This document shows, piece by piece, positions 1 to 8,068 of a stretch of DNA of 55,194 nt. The translations under genes and the position numbers were made by a program. The notes below the pieces were generated by a model. That model saw only the letters and a list, made by a program, of their open reading frames with translations. It searched no databases and was not told where the DNA came from. Within the stretch, counting starts at the first letter, position 1, and every line of letters begins with the position of its first letter. This DNA comes from Methylococcaceae bacterium (lineage in GTDB: Bacteria > Pseudomonadota > Gammaproteobacteria > Methylococcales > Methylomonadaceae): assembly GCA_021647585.1 (NCBI GenBank), contig JAKIUK010000022.1:1-55194 (forward strand), written 5' to 3'.

Positions 1-166
1 CAATAGAAAATTCTTTACTCGCTTCGATAAATTCAGCACCTGCCAGTAAAACAGCGATAGATTCCTTTACAAAGGAAAATCCATTCTCCGCAGGTGCCAG
101 TTTATAGCCCTTATGTTTTTCTTTATTGAGTGGTTCAATATTCTTATAAAAGAATAATCCAGACAT
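1..166 (-). CDS. SapC-family protein, 3'-truncated by window edge
   Basis: Reading the minus strand from an ATG at 166 gives 55 open codons that run off the window. The N-terminus (MSGLFFYKNIEPLNKEKHKG, then LAPAENGFSFVKESIAVLL and AEFIEAS) matches the start of SapC-family proteins (PF07277), which typically begin with a short hydrophobic stretch, 'YxxxxPLNKxxHxxxKL' and 'AEFxEA'. The name comes from a Campylobacter S-layer secretion locus; the biochemical role is unknown. A good ribosome site (GGAG, 7 nt upstream) supports the start. Only the N-terminal part is visible, so the family call rests on about 55 residues. Confidence 0.7.
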   Translation of the reverse strand, partial: MSGLFFYKNIEPLNKEKHKGYKLAPAENGFSFVKESIAVLLAGAEFIEASKEFSI

Positions 167-430
167 TTAATTCTCCGTTATGTTAAAAATCAATAATTTC
201 TTTGTTAATTCATGCTATCTGTGATGCGATGTTTAGTTTTTATGCCTGCTAACTTTAACTCACAGAAAAAAAAATAGACTTGCGAGGACTGTTCAGAAAA
301 GAACACTCTTTGACTCTCCTGTCATTTCGACCAACGGGAGAAATCTTAAAACTCAATCAACACACAATATTTTCATGATCCCTCGTTTCACGAGAAATGA
401 CACATGTCCCTGGAAAGTAACATTTATATT
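167..430. other. intergenic region upstream of the SapC gene
   Basis: No coding sequence is supported here. It contains the dispersed imperfect palindrome at 320-402. A short plus-strand reading frame beginning at 404 is the complement of the PAAR gene and has no ribosome site or family resemblance. Confidence 0.5.
320..402. repeat. dispersed imperfect palindrome, copy 1
   Basis: The left arm reads tgtcatttcgaccaacggga followed by gaaatctt; the right arm ends in gagaaatgaca. A second copy with the same left arm and a better-preserved right arm lies at 20047-20128. Elements with this 'GTCATTTCGAC...GGGAGAAATCTT' core are widespread intergenic repeats in bacteria. In this copy the right arm is partly degenerate. 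Confidence 0.65.
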
Positions 431-718
431 CTAACCACCAATCATCACAGTTGGATAACCGACTACAATTTTCCCGCCATGGGCAGTGCTATCACCCAAC
501 CTGGCAGCAGGCATATTCCCAATCATAACGCTGGAAGAACCCATAGCAATGGTATCGGGCGGACCAACACAAACACACATATCACCCACTCTGGCAGCAG
601 GCATCATCCCTATTAAAACTGTAGGTTCACCTTTTGAAATAGGCCCACCTACATGAGGTTTCGGTCCATCAAACATCGGACAAACATGCATATCAGTTAT
701 TCTTGCTGCTGGGGGCAT
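431..718 (-). CDS. PAAR-domain protein (type VI secretion spike tip)
   Basis: A 95-residue protein that is a PAAR domain from end to end. It has the repeated 'PAARxxD' signatures (residues 3-8 PAARIT, then MPAARVGD and MPAARLGD), Gly-rich turns and histidine/cysteine residues that could bind the zinc at the cone tip (HVCP, CVCV, THGG-like AHGG). PAAR proteins cap the VgrG spike of type VI secretion systems and can carry effectors; this one has no extension, so any effector would be a separate partner. No vgrG or other T6SS gene is in the window. The ATG at 718 is preceded by AGGAAAAA. It lies downstream of tpsA on the same strand, 129 bp away. Confidence 0.9.
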   Translation of the reverse strand: MPPAARITDMHVCPMFDGPKPHVGGPISKGEPTVLIGMMPAARVGDMCVCVGPPDTIAMGSSSVMIGNMPAARLGDSTAHGGKIVVGYPTVMIGG

Positions 719-746
719 AATAGTTTTTCCTCATCATATATACAGC

Positions 747-775
747 ATACTTTTCAATACGTTTGTGAAAAGTAT
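747..775. other. 10-bp stem hairpin between tpsA and the PAAR gene
   Basis: ATACTTTTCA at 747-756 pairs perfectly with TGAAAAGTAT at 766-775 around a 9-nt loop. In the transcribed (minus) direction no T-run follows, so it is better seen as an RNA stem protecting or attenuating the tpsBA message than as a canonical terminator. Confidence 0.4.
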
Positions 776-847
776 TAAAGAGAGTTTTTTCATCGCTCCA
801 TACGTTACTTTTCAGTTCAAACTCAAATAGTAAATTCTATTCATTTG

Positions 848-3800
848 TTATTGATTAGAACTTACAGTTAATTCATCGTCCATCTTATCAGAAAAATCAA
901 ACATTTCTGACGAGCCTTGAAGCTCCCATTGCCCTGCTTCATTTTGTTGTAACTTATCTTCTATATTCCAACTCTGAGCAACATCCTCGTCATCCTCATC
1001 GTCTTCTAACTGATCAGAAGGAAGTAACAAACCTGGATCCAGTATTGAGAACATGGTTACACTTTCATCAAATAAAGCAGCATCAACAACAGCACTTTCT
1101 GTATCAATCAAACGCCCTCTTTCAGCGCCATTTAAACGATCAAGAGTAACGTTTCGAATACCAGCATTCAAACCATTTTGTCCCACAAACTGTGTAAAGA
1201 TTTTATTCGTTACACTATCTAAGTCAAAGAAGAAGGTACCAGAGCGTGAAAAATTGAACTCACCATCAAAAAAAGCATCATTTGGTGAGTCAACAAAAAC
1301 GGGTCCATTTCCACCAGCTAATTTTAATTCTAATGGATTAGTCTGTGTTCCAATTCTGTCTGATTTTAAAAACAACTCATTCGCCTTAATAAAGCTTGTT
1401 GAATTACCTTCTGGACCAGCTCTATTAATTTCAGCACCAGAAACAAACACCCCAATACCAGTCAAATCAATTATTTCCAAATTTAATACGGAAGAAGGAC
1501 CTGTATCATTTCGTATAACTTGAGCATTATGAGCCGTAATTGAAACAGCACCCTTTAATTTTGCCGAATGATCTTTACCACCCAGAATAACATCAGAATT
1601 TGATGATATGATTTTTGTATCTCCACCAACAGTTAAATCAGCAGTGGTTGTCACATCTCCCCCGGCATTTAGAGTGAAATCATTTTGAACAGTCACTCCA
1701 CTTAAATTAATTGCATTTTTATCCGTGATAGTGGCATTATTTGCAGCCAGAATAGAAAGAGAATTAGTACTAAAATCATTTGCTGGGTTGTCTAAAATAA
1801 TATCATTCGTAATACCAACATCAAAGAATGCGGTACCGTCCACAACTATCGGACCACTATCAGTTAAATTTCCATTACCCGTCAAAGTAACCATTAAATC
1901 ACCGTGCACTATACTGGCTGCCAGGTCCAGTGCGGTGTTATTTACCAGTGTCACATTCCCTGTTGTGCCAGTGGTATTGACTGCGGTTGAACTGGTGACT
2001 GCCAAGCTTCCCAGATCAATATCTGCATTCGCGGCTGCGGTAGTAAATGAGGCATTGCCGCTTACTGTCACTGTACCACTATCTATTATATTTCCTGTTG
2101 TGGCGGTGGCATTTAGATTTCCGCCCACTGAAGAGGTTTGAAAATTCAGTCCATTGGCATTAGTCAAATTCAGTACATCACCTCCCGTTCCTGTCGTATG
2201 CACTGCAACGGTTCCGAAAACATTTAGTGTCCCTAAATCTATATCTGCATCAGCAGTAGAGGTGGTAAAGTCGGCATTACCACCTACTATCACTGTACCA
2301 CTATCTATTATATTTCCTGTTGTGGCGGTGGCATTTAGATTCCCGCCCACTGATGAGGTTTGAAAATTCAGTCCATTGGCATTAGTCAAATTTAATACGC
2401 TCCCTCCAACAGCTGTGTTTACGGCTATGGTTCCGGCAACATCTAACGTTCCTAAATCTATATTTGCGCCAGTCGCTATGGTAGTAAAGTCGGCATTACC
2501 GCCTACTGTCACAGTACCACTATCTGTTATATTTCCTGTTGTGGCGGTGGCAGTTAGATTCCCGCCCACTGATGAGGTTTGAAAATTTATTCCATTGGCA
2601 TTAGTCAAATTCAGTACATCACCTCCCGTTCCTGTCGTATGCACTGCAACGGTTCCGACAACATTTAGTGTTCCTAAATCTATATCTGCATCAGCAGTAG
2701 AAGTGGTAAAGTCTGCATTACCGCCTACTGTCACTGTCCCACTATCTGTTATATTTCCTGTTGTGGCCGTGGCATTTAGATTCCCGCCCACTGAAGAGGT
2801 TTGAAAATTCAGCCCATTAGCATTAGTCAAATTTAATACGCTCCCTCCAACAGCTGTGTTTACGGCTATGGTTCCGGCAACATCTAGCGTTCCTAAATCT
2901 ATATTTGCGCCAGTCGCTATGGTCGTAAAGTCGGCATTACCGCCTACTGTCACAGTACCACTATCTATTATATTTCCTGTTGTGGCTGTAACTGCTAAAT
3001 TTCCAGTCACTGTTGATGCTCCTAACACTAAGCCATTCAGATCAACTAAAGAGACGTCATTAGCACTGTTAATTGAAACACTACTGAAGTCATTTCCAGC
3101 GTTATTGAGTGTGATGTTATTAGCACTACCCGCTGTCAGTGAAGTTTCCGAACCAATAACTAATGCTCCACTACCGGTAATAGCACCTGAAGATGACATA
3201 GTAAGAGAACCCGTAGTAGAAACACCTCCAATAGAAATCCCCCCCCCCACTGCAATATTTAGATTTGCTCCACCTGTCAAATCAATTAAGTCACCTGCAT
3301 TCATACTGAAATCACCCGTTCCAGTTTGGAACGTCACACTGCCTGTCTGGTCTAATGTTAAAGCATTATCCGTTAAGTCATTAATTGTAATTGTATTATT
3401 TGCCTGCAGTAAAATATCAAGTAAAGACGAGAGTCCCTCTAAAACTTGTTCTGAAATGGTAAAGGTAACATTACCTCCATCTGCAAACGCAACGGTACCA
3501 TCAAGTGCGCCTAATTCTCCATCATTTGCACCACCTGCCCCATCTGCTATGACTATATCATCAGGATCTATAAGTAAAGATCCCACGTTTCCATTAGCAG
3601 AAGATAAATCGACACCGCCTCTGACAGCCAAGTTTTTCTTACCCGATATTTCTACGAATCCTCCATTTCCAAAGCGATAGCCTCCTTTTGCTGTAATATT
3701 TCCATAAAATCGTGTCGTATCATCCGCCCAAACAATAACCTTTCCACCATCACCCATTTCTATAGCATCAGCATTTATAGTAGTATTCTTATCGATATAT

Positions 3801-4876
3801 GTATAAGTCGCATTGCGCTCCTCACCTTTACCTTGCTCGTTACCCCCTACAAGGACTTCACCACCACCCGCATTACCTGAAACATTTAATTCTGCATTAA
3901 ATAGTCCAACTTTTTCACCTAACAGCTTAATAGTTCCGCCTGTTTCACCGGCATCCTTTCCACTCGCATCTAATAGACCGCTATCTCTTACAATACCGGC
4001 ATCTATACCAACCAGAAAGATTTCTCCATTACGGTTTTCTATACTGTTAGCTCTGATAATCCCTTCGTTATTCACCACATTGGTAAATACGTCTTTGGCT
4101 GCGGCAGCGGTTAATAATACTTGCCCACCATTTGCAATGATTTCCCCACTATTGAGCACTGCATTTTCAGCCTGGCTTGTGTTTTGTTCAATATTTCCTT
4201 GAATCTCAAACTGAATAAGGCCGTCACCATCAAAGTCTAGTGTTGCTTTTCTACCTGAAGCCAGATTTACATGCCCCAAGTTTGCTACGATAACTCCTTC
4301 GTTTCGCACTTCCCCTGCGATTAATGAAATGCTGCCTCCAGTGGCTGCTTGCAACAGACCCTGGTTAACAATCACACCGTCTCCTGCCGGGATATTAAGA
4401 TCGCCAAAAACATTCATGCCGTTCATGAATTTTTTGCTGTCAATTTTTAATGTTGTAGCAACCAGGCTACCCACATTAACACGGGCTGACTTGCCAAAAT
4501 ACATGCCATTTGGATTCACCAAAAAAACACGGCCATTGGCATTTAATGAGCCGAAAATCTGACTGGGGTTTTGATCTAAAATATGATTGAGTGCTATTGC
4601 CGATGAATTGGGCTGTTTATATGTGACAGTTTCTCCAGGTCTAATATTATAAGTTTGCCAATTAGCAACCAGTCTTTGACTATTTTGATTGATAATTGTT
4701 GACTGTGCATTAGGATTACTTATTTGACCCGAACCATGAGTAATGACTCCTCCAGTGGGTCCAGCAATAACCACACCTGAAGTAGCTGCCGCCATTCCGG
4801 CAGTAAAGATAGCTGTTCGAATGCCATAGACTAATGGTTTAATTGTATGGTTTTTTTTTATATGCTTATTTTTCAT
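848..4876 (-). CDS. TpsA: two-partner-secretion exoprotein (filamentous-haemagglutinin-like adhesin)
   Basis: About 1342 residues. The N-terminus has a long basic signal peptide (KHIKKNH... then a hydrophobic stretch to VVIAGPTGG), followed by a TPS secretion domain at about residues 40-280. The domain shows the conserved NxNS-type segment, VNWQTY-like NWQTYNI, and the hallmark NPNGMYFG. The rest is a Gly/Ala/Thr/Asn-rich beta-helix with repeated units (see 2071-2960) and an acidic C-terminal tail (EDDEDDED). The partner TpsB would export it through the outer membrane to the cell surface. I chose the ATG at 4876 because AAGGG sits 7 nt upstream; an in-frame TTG at 4894, just after the tpsB stop, is less likely. 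A G10 tract lies at codons 543-546. Function as adhesin versus other exoprotein is inferred from the family. Confidence 0.9.
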   Translation of the reverse strand: MKNKHIKKNHTIKPLVYGIRTAIFTAGMAAATSGVVIAGPTGGVITHGSGQISNPNAQSTIINQNSQRLVANWQTYNIRPGETVTYKQPNSSAIALNHILDQNPSQIFGSLNANGRVFLVNPNGMYFGKSARVNVGSLVATTLKIDSKKFMNGMNVFGDLNIPAGDGVIVNQGLLQAATGGSISLIAGEVRNEGVIVANLGHVNLASGRKATLDFDGDGLIQFEIQGNIEQNTSQAENAVLNSGEIIANGGQVLLTAAAAKDVFTNVVNNEGIIRANSIENRNGEIFLVGIDAGIVRDSGLLDASGKDAGETGGTIKLLGEKVGLFNAELNVSGNAGGGEVLVGGNEQGKGEERNATYTYIDKNTTINADAIEMGDGGKVIVWADDTTRFYGNITAKGGYRFGNGGFVEISGKKNLAVRGGVDLSSANGNVGSLLIDPDDIVIADGAGGANDGELGALDGTVAFADGGNVTFTISEQVLEGLSSLLDILLQANNTITINDLTDNALTLDQTGSVTFQTGTGDFSMNAGDLIDLTGGANLNIAVGGGISIGGVSTTGSLTMSSSGAITGSGALVIGSETSLTAGSANNITLNNAGNDFSSVSINSANDVSLVDLNGLVLGASTVTGNLAVTATTGNIIDSGTVTVGGNADFTTIATGANIDLGTLDVAGTIAVNTAVGGSVLNLTNANGLNFQTSSVGGNLNATATTGNITDSGTVTVGGNADFTTSTADADIDLGTLNVVGTVAVHTTGTGGDVLNLTNANGINFQTSSVGGNLTATATTGNITDSGTVTVGGNADFTTIATGANIDLGTLDVAGTIAVNTAVGGSVLNLTNANGLNFQTSSVGGNLNATATTGNIIDSGTVIVGGNADFTTSTADADIDLGTLNVFGTVAVHTTGTGGDVLNLTNANGLNFQTSSVGGNLNATATTGNIIDSGTVTVSGNASFTTAAANADIDLGSLAVTSSTAVNTTGTTGNVTLVNNTALDLAASIVHGDLMVTLTGNGNLTDSGPIVVDGTAFFDVGITNDIILDNPANDFSTNSLSILAANNATITDKNAINLSGVTVQNDFTLNAGGDVTTTADLTVGGDTKIISSNSDVILGGKDHSAKLKGAVSITAHNAQVIRNDTGPSSVLNLEIIDLTGIGVFVSGAEINRAGPEGNSTSFIKANELFLKSDRIGTQTNPLELKLAGGNGPVFVDSPNDAFFDGEFNFSRSGTFFFDLDSVTNKIFTQFVGQNGLNAGIRNVTLDRLNGAERGRLIDTESAVVDAALFDESVTMFSILDPGLLLPSDQLEDDEDDEDVAQSWNIEDKLQQNEAGQWELQGSSEMFDFSDKMDDELTVSSNQ
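2071..2960 (-). repeat. A-B-A-B tandem repeat inside tpsA (units 219 and 222 bp)
   Basis: The motif coding for DSGTVTVGGNADFTT recurs with start-to-start distances of 222, 219, 222 and 219 bp (marker positions 2071, 2293, 2512, 2734, 2953). Units alternate between a 73-aa type (IATGANIDLGTLDVAGT) and a 74-aa type (STADADIDLGTLNV), so the true repeat is a 441-bp dimer present about twice, with a degenerate extra unit at the low-coordinate (C-terminal) side. The units are nearly identical at DNA level, implying recent duplication or ongoing recombination. Confidence 0.9.
3239..3248 (-). repeat. G10 homopolymer in tpsA coding strand (putative phase-variation tract)
   Basis: Ten consecutive C on the plus strand (ten G in the coding strand) encode the end of a Val codon and three Gly codons, 543-546 of tpsA. 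The tract is in frame here. Reading on in either shifted frame meets a stop within about 25-30 codons, so loss or gain of one G would cut the protein to roughly 570 residues. Confidence 0.8.
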
Positions 4877-4894
4877 CTCTAAACCCTTAATCAA

Positions 4895-6691
4895 TTAGTA
4901 CTGAACACTGACACTAAAGAATGTCTGTGGTTTATGGCTGTTGCTGGCATCTTGACTGGTAATAGGAAAAGCCGTGGTCAAATTCATTTGTAAAATGCCC
5001 GGCAAGGTAAACTTGGCACCAAAACCATAGCCAGCAAGGTTTTTTTGCACCTTTACACCTGAGCGGGGATCGTTGGTAAAACCCGCCACATAATCAACAA
5101 AGGTTGAGAATTGTATTATGTCTCCCCAAGTGTACCCCCAAAAAGCGGGTACATCAGTAAAACCTGGTGCATTCACTGCAAATTCTGCTGAGCCAAAATA
5201 AGCAGAGTCTACTAAAAATTCTGACTGTGGATATGCTCTCACATTAAAAGGTCCACCCAAAGAATATTGCTCTAACGATACTAATAGATCATCTGACCAT
5301 TGTCCATCCACTCTTAATAACAAAGAAGTTCCCCATCCTAAAGTTTGAAGTCGTGTCAAATTACCAACAAGTTTTGTAAATTCCCCACCTGCAAATTCAC
5401 CCGAACCACCTTGTCGACTCGATTTGTTAGGTCCATCCGCTAGAGTAACGATCCTATTCATCGAACCCAAAACGTCACTAAAGCCCTGCACCACAAAAAT
5501 ACCACCTTGATTTCCAGCACCACGTGCATTACCCAACGCCAAATCAACATATTCAAAATTAACTCCGGCAGTTAACACGGATAAATCGTCCGAACTTTCC
5601 CTTATACCTGTAGCGAGCGTTCTCGCTCGTTTACGTGTTAAATCGAGTTGAATATCTACTGTTCCCAAACGACTTTTTAACAAAGGGTATTTGAAAAATA
5701 CACCGGCTGTGGAAGTCTCCCCTTTTAAATCTAAATCTTTTAATTCGCCACCCACTTTAAACTTTTCATGACTTATGGATATTCCCACGGTTAGTGGATG
5801 TGATGAATAAGGTGTAAACACGGGCACCTGATAATTAACCGCTCCAAACTGTGTTAATCCCGGATCTAAAGCATGCATAAATGAGGCAGAAAACACATCG
5901 CCATTACCTGTTGGATTATTTAGAATGGCATCCAATCTAGGCCTGTATTCACCACTAAACTGTGAGCCATAGTTATCGACATTAGCTACTAGATTAAATA
6001 TAGTTTCTTCCTGTACTTTTAGAACAATATCTGTTGTTCCTATTTCTTTTTCACCCGGTCTAAAAACGGCTGACACCTCTAACCCTGGTAAATCAAATAG
6101 CTCTAAAACGGCACTTTCAATCTCATCTTTAACTACGGGCTCACCTATTAATGGAGCTAATGCACGCCTTAACATACCCAATGAATAATGCTCATTATTT
6201 TCTGCAAATACTTTCCCCAGCCGCCCTTCCAGGACTTTAATTTCTATACTATCAGATGTTACTTTCTGAGAAGGAACAAAAGCTTGCGCCAAAATAAATC
6301 CGCGTTCTCTATAATAACTGGTCAACTTATCGGCAATTTCCTGCATTTGCCCCATGGTTATGCCTTCAGGATAAGCATTTAACTCGCTTTGCAAAAGTTT
6401 TTGCATTGCTTTGACACTGATACCGTACTTTGGTCTATCAGTCGCTTGCCCAGTAAGATGTATGGTAGAAACCAAAATTTTTGGTCCATCGTCAATACCA
6501 AAGGGGCGGTCTACTACAGCGGGAATATCAACAGAATGTTTAATATCAAGTTTAGGTGGTCTTTGAATCTTTAACTGCGGCCTTACCGCTCCCGGTTTTA
6601 CAGTATCTGGTACACCAATACCCGCTGCAGGTGCCGATTGACTATTTAACAGAAAAGCACTTGCTAACAAATAAACGACCGTATTTTTCAT
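4895..6691 (-). CDS. TpsB: ShlB/FhaC-family outer-membrane transporter
   Basis: About 598 residues, the usual length for TpsB/FhaC proteins. A signal peptide (MKNTVVYLLASAFLLNSQS then APAAG) is followed by a Pro-rich linker, POTRA domains at about 70-240 (GQMQEIADKLTSYYRERG, ILAQAFVPSQ, VLEGRLGKV) and a C-terminal 16-strand barrel. The conserved loop-6 motif appears as NVRAY instead of the usual VRGY. The last residue is aromatic (VSVQY), as expected for an outer-membrane barrel. The start is set at the ATG at 6691, which begins the signal peptide; an ATG-initiated extension to 6739 would put 16 polar residues ahead of it. It lies immediately upstream of tpsA in one operon and should secrete TpsA. 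Confidence 0.93.
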   Translation of the reverse strand: MKNTVVYLLASAFLLNSQSAPAAGIGVPDTVKPGAVRPQLKIQRPPKLDIKHSVDIPAVVDRPFGIDDGPKILVSTIHLTGQATDRPKYGISVKAMQKLLQSELNAYPEGITMGQMQEIADKLTSYYRERGFILAQAFVPSQKVTSDSIEIKVLEGRLGKVFAENNEHYSLGMLRRALAPLIGEPVVKDEIESAVLELFDLPGLEVSAVFRPGEKEIGTTDIVLKVQEETIFNLVANVDNYGSQFSGEYRPRLDAILNNPTGNGDVFSASFMHALDPGLTQFGAVNYQVPVFTPYSSHPLTVGISISHEKFKVGGELKDLDLKGETSTAGVFFKYPLLKSRLGTVDIQLDLTRKRARTLATGIRESSDDLSVLTAGVNFEYVDLALGNARGAGNQGGIFVVQGFSDVLGSMNRIVTLADGPNKSSRQGGSGEFAGGEFTKLVGNLTRLQTLGWGTSLLLRVDGQWSDDLLVSLEQYSLGGPFNVRAYPQSEFLVDSAYFGSAEFAVNAPGFTDVPAFWGYTWGDIIQFSTFVDYVAGFTNDPRSGVKVQKNLAGYGFGAKFTLPGILQMNLTTAFPITSQDASNSHKPQTFFSVSVQY

Positions 6692-7094
6692 CAGCCCCAC
6701 TTTCCCTTGCTTATATTTATTATTCACCACGCCAACCACCCCAAATAAATCAAATAGTTACAATAAAACCATATGAAACTATCGTTATTTATAGAAAATT
6801 CCCTTCTATTATAAATACAAATCCGACACATGCCTAACATAATTAATATGTGTCCACAAAAAACAACCGCCTTTAATGCAGATTTTTTTTGCTATATAGC
6901 GAAAGAATTACAGGAGCCACTACCGAAGAATAGCAATCGACGAAATACAAAAATGAGAAATACAAAAGCCGTTTTTTCTTATAAAACCTGACTTATTTAG
7001 TAACCCTACGAGGCTGTCCGAGAATAGAAAAACCTACTGCGGAAAAGCTATTTTGAGTGAGATATTACGGATGTAGCCCCAACCTGCTTACAAC
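6692..7094. other. upstream region of tpsBA, no gene seen
   Basis: AT-rich stretch between tpsB and the rpsI terminator. It must contain the tpsBA promoter but I cannot place boxes with confidence. Plus-strand frames here are antisense to tpsB or lack ribosome sites. Confidence 0.4.
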
Positions 7095-7130
7095 AAAAAA
7101 GGCCGTGTCTTTCGACGACGGCCTTTTTTA
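7095..7130. terminator. rho-independent terminator after rplM-rpsI (bidirectional shape)
   Basis: GGCCGTGTC (7101-7109) pairs with GACGACGGCC (7113-7122, one bulge) around a short TTC-containing loop. The stem is flanked by A6 on the left and T7 on the right, so it can terminate transcription from either side. It lies 35 nt past the rpsI stop. Confidence 0.85.
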
Positions 7131-7165
7131 ACAGAATTGTTTTAAAAAAACTTTCTGATAAATTA

Positions 7166-7555
7166 TTAACGTTTCGAGTATTGAGGACGTTTTCTCGCTT
7201 TGTGCAATCCAACCTTTTTGCGCTCTACAACACGTGCGTCACGCGTCACATAACCTGCCGCTCTTAATTGAGGACGTAATTCTTCATCAAAATCCATCAA
7301 TGCTCTCGCCAAACCATGACGAATTGCACCGGCCTGGCCAGAAGGACCACCGCCTTTAACCATTACATTAAGATCGAAGTCTGCAGTTTTTTCTAGAAGT
7401 TCTAGCGGTTGTTTAGCAACCATCTGGTCAGTTTTACGACCAAAATATTCTTCTATAGACTGGCTGTTAATAGTAAATTTTCCTGTACCAGTTACTGCGT
7501 AAACTCGTGCCACAGCACTTTTACGACGACCTGTTCCATAATATTGAGCTGCCAT
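7166..7555 (-). CDS. rpsI: 30S ribosomal protein S9
   Basis: A 129-residue protein of standard S9 length. It starts with YYGTGRRKSAVARVY and has the central 'MVKGGGPSGQAGAIRHGLAR' segment. The invariant basic C-terminus KARKRPQYSKR reaches the ribosomal P-site. It follows rplM with an 8-nt gap, the universal rplM-rpsI operon of bacteria. Confidence 0.98.
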   Translation of the reverse strand: MAAQYYGTGRRKSAVARVYAVTGTGKFTINSQSIEEYFGRKTDQMVAKQPLELLEKTADFDLNVMVKGGGPSGQAGAIRHGLARALMDFDEELRPQLRAAGYVTRDARVVERKKVGLHKARKRPQYSKR

Positions 7556-7563
7556 AGTCTATC

Positions 7564-7992
7564 CTATAATTCCAAAACTTTAGGTTGTTGCGCCTGATGA
7601 TCGTGCGAAGGACCTGAATATACTTTCAGTTTTTTAAACATTGCACGCCCCAATGGGTTTTTAGGTAACATTCCTTCAACCGCCTTATTAATGATGCGAT
7701 CAGGGAAGGTTTTTCTTAATTTACCTAAACTTACTGACTTTAAATTACCTACATAACCTGTATGATGGTGGTACATCTTATCGTTTTCTTTGTTTCCGGT
7801 AACACCAATCTTTTCCGCATTAACTACAATAATGTAATCACCGGTATCTACATGTGGTGTGTATTCTGGTTTATGTTTACCGCGAAGACGTCGTGCAATT
7901 TCAGTAGCAAGGCGACCCAGAGTCTTTCCTTCTGCATCAATTACGTACCAATCGCGCTTAACTTCTGCTGGCTTTGCACTAAATGTTCTCAT
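7564..7992 (-). CDS. rplM: 50S ribosomal protein L13
   Basis: A 142-residue protein, the family's normal size. Diagnostic segments are WYVIDAEGKTLGRLATEIA near the N-terminus, the YTPHVDTGDYIIVVNA core, and VEGMLPKNPLGRAMFKKLKVY. It is the first gene of the rplM-rpsI operon. A candidate promoter lies 42-70 nt upstream. Confidence 0.98.
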   Translation of the reverse strand: MRTFSAKPAEVKRDWYVIDAEGKTLGRLATEIARRLRGKHKPEYTPHVDTGDYIIVVNAEKIGVTGNKENDKMYHHHTGYVGNLKSVSLGKLRKTFPDRIINKAVEGMLPKNPLGRAMFKKLKVYSGPSHDHQAQQPKVLEL

Positions 7993-8033
7993 CGTTACTT
8001 AGTAATTTGTTAAGGCTATAATAAAGAGCGAGA

Positions 8034-8062
8034 ATTCTACTAAATTTAACAAGAAACTTCAA
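8034..8062 (-). promoter_or_regulatory. candidate sigma-70 promoter of rplM-rpsI
   Basis: On the minus strand TTGAAG (8057-8062) and TAGAAT (8034-8039) are separated by exactly 17 nt, in the short gap between the ntrX-like gene and rplM. The predicted start lies about 35 nt upstream of the rplM ATG. The boxes match the consensus 4/6 and 5/6. Confidence 0.4.
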
Positions 8063-8068
8063 GCCAAT

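Noticed and set aside
2071..2960. Possible CRISPR-like array
   Set aside because: Repeats are 219-222 bp, coding and contiguous, without spacers.
1053..4562. Series of plus-strand open frames of 60-274 codons
   Set aside because: They are the complement of tpsA, whose repetitive Gly/Thr/Asn codons keep the opposite strand open. They have no ribosome sites and no family match.
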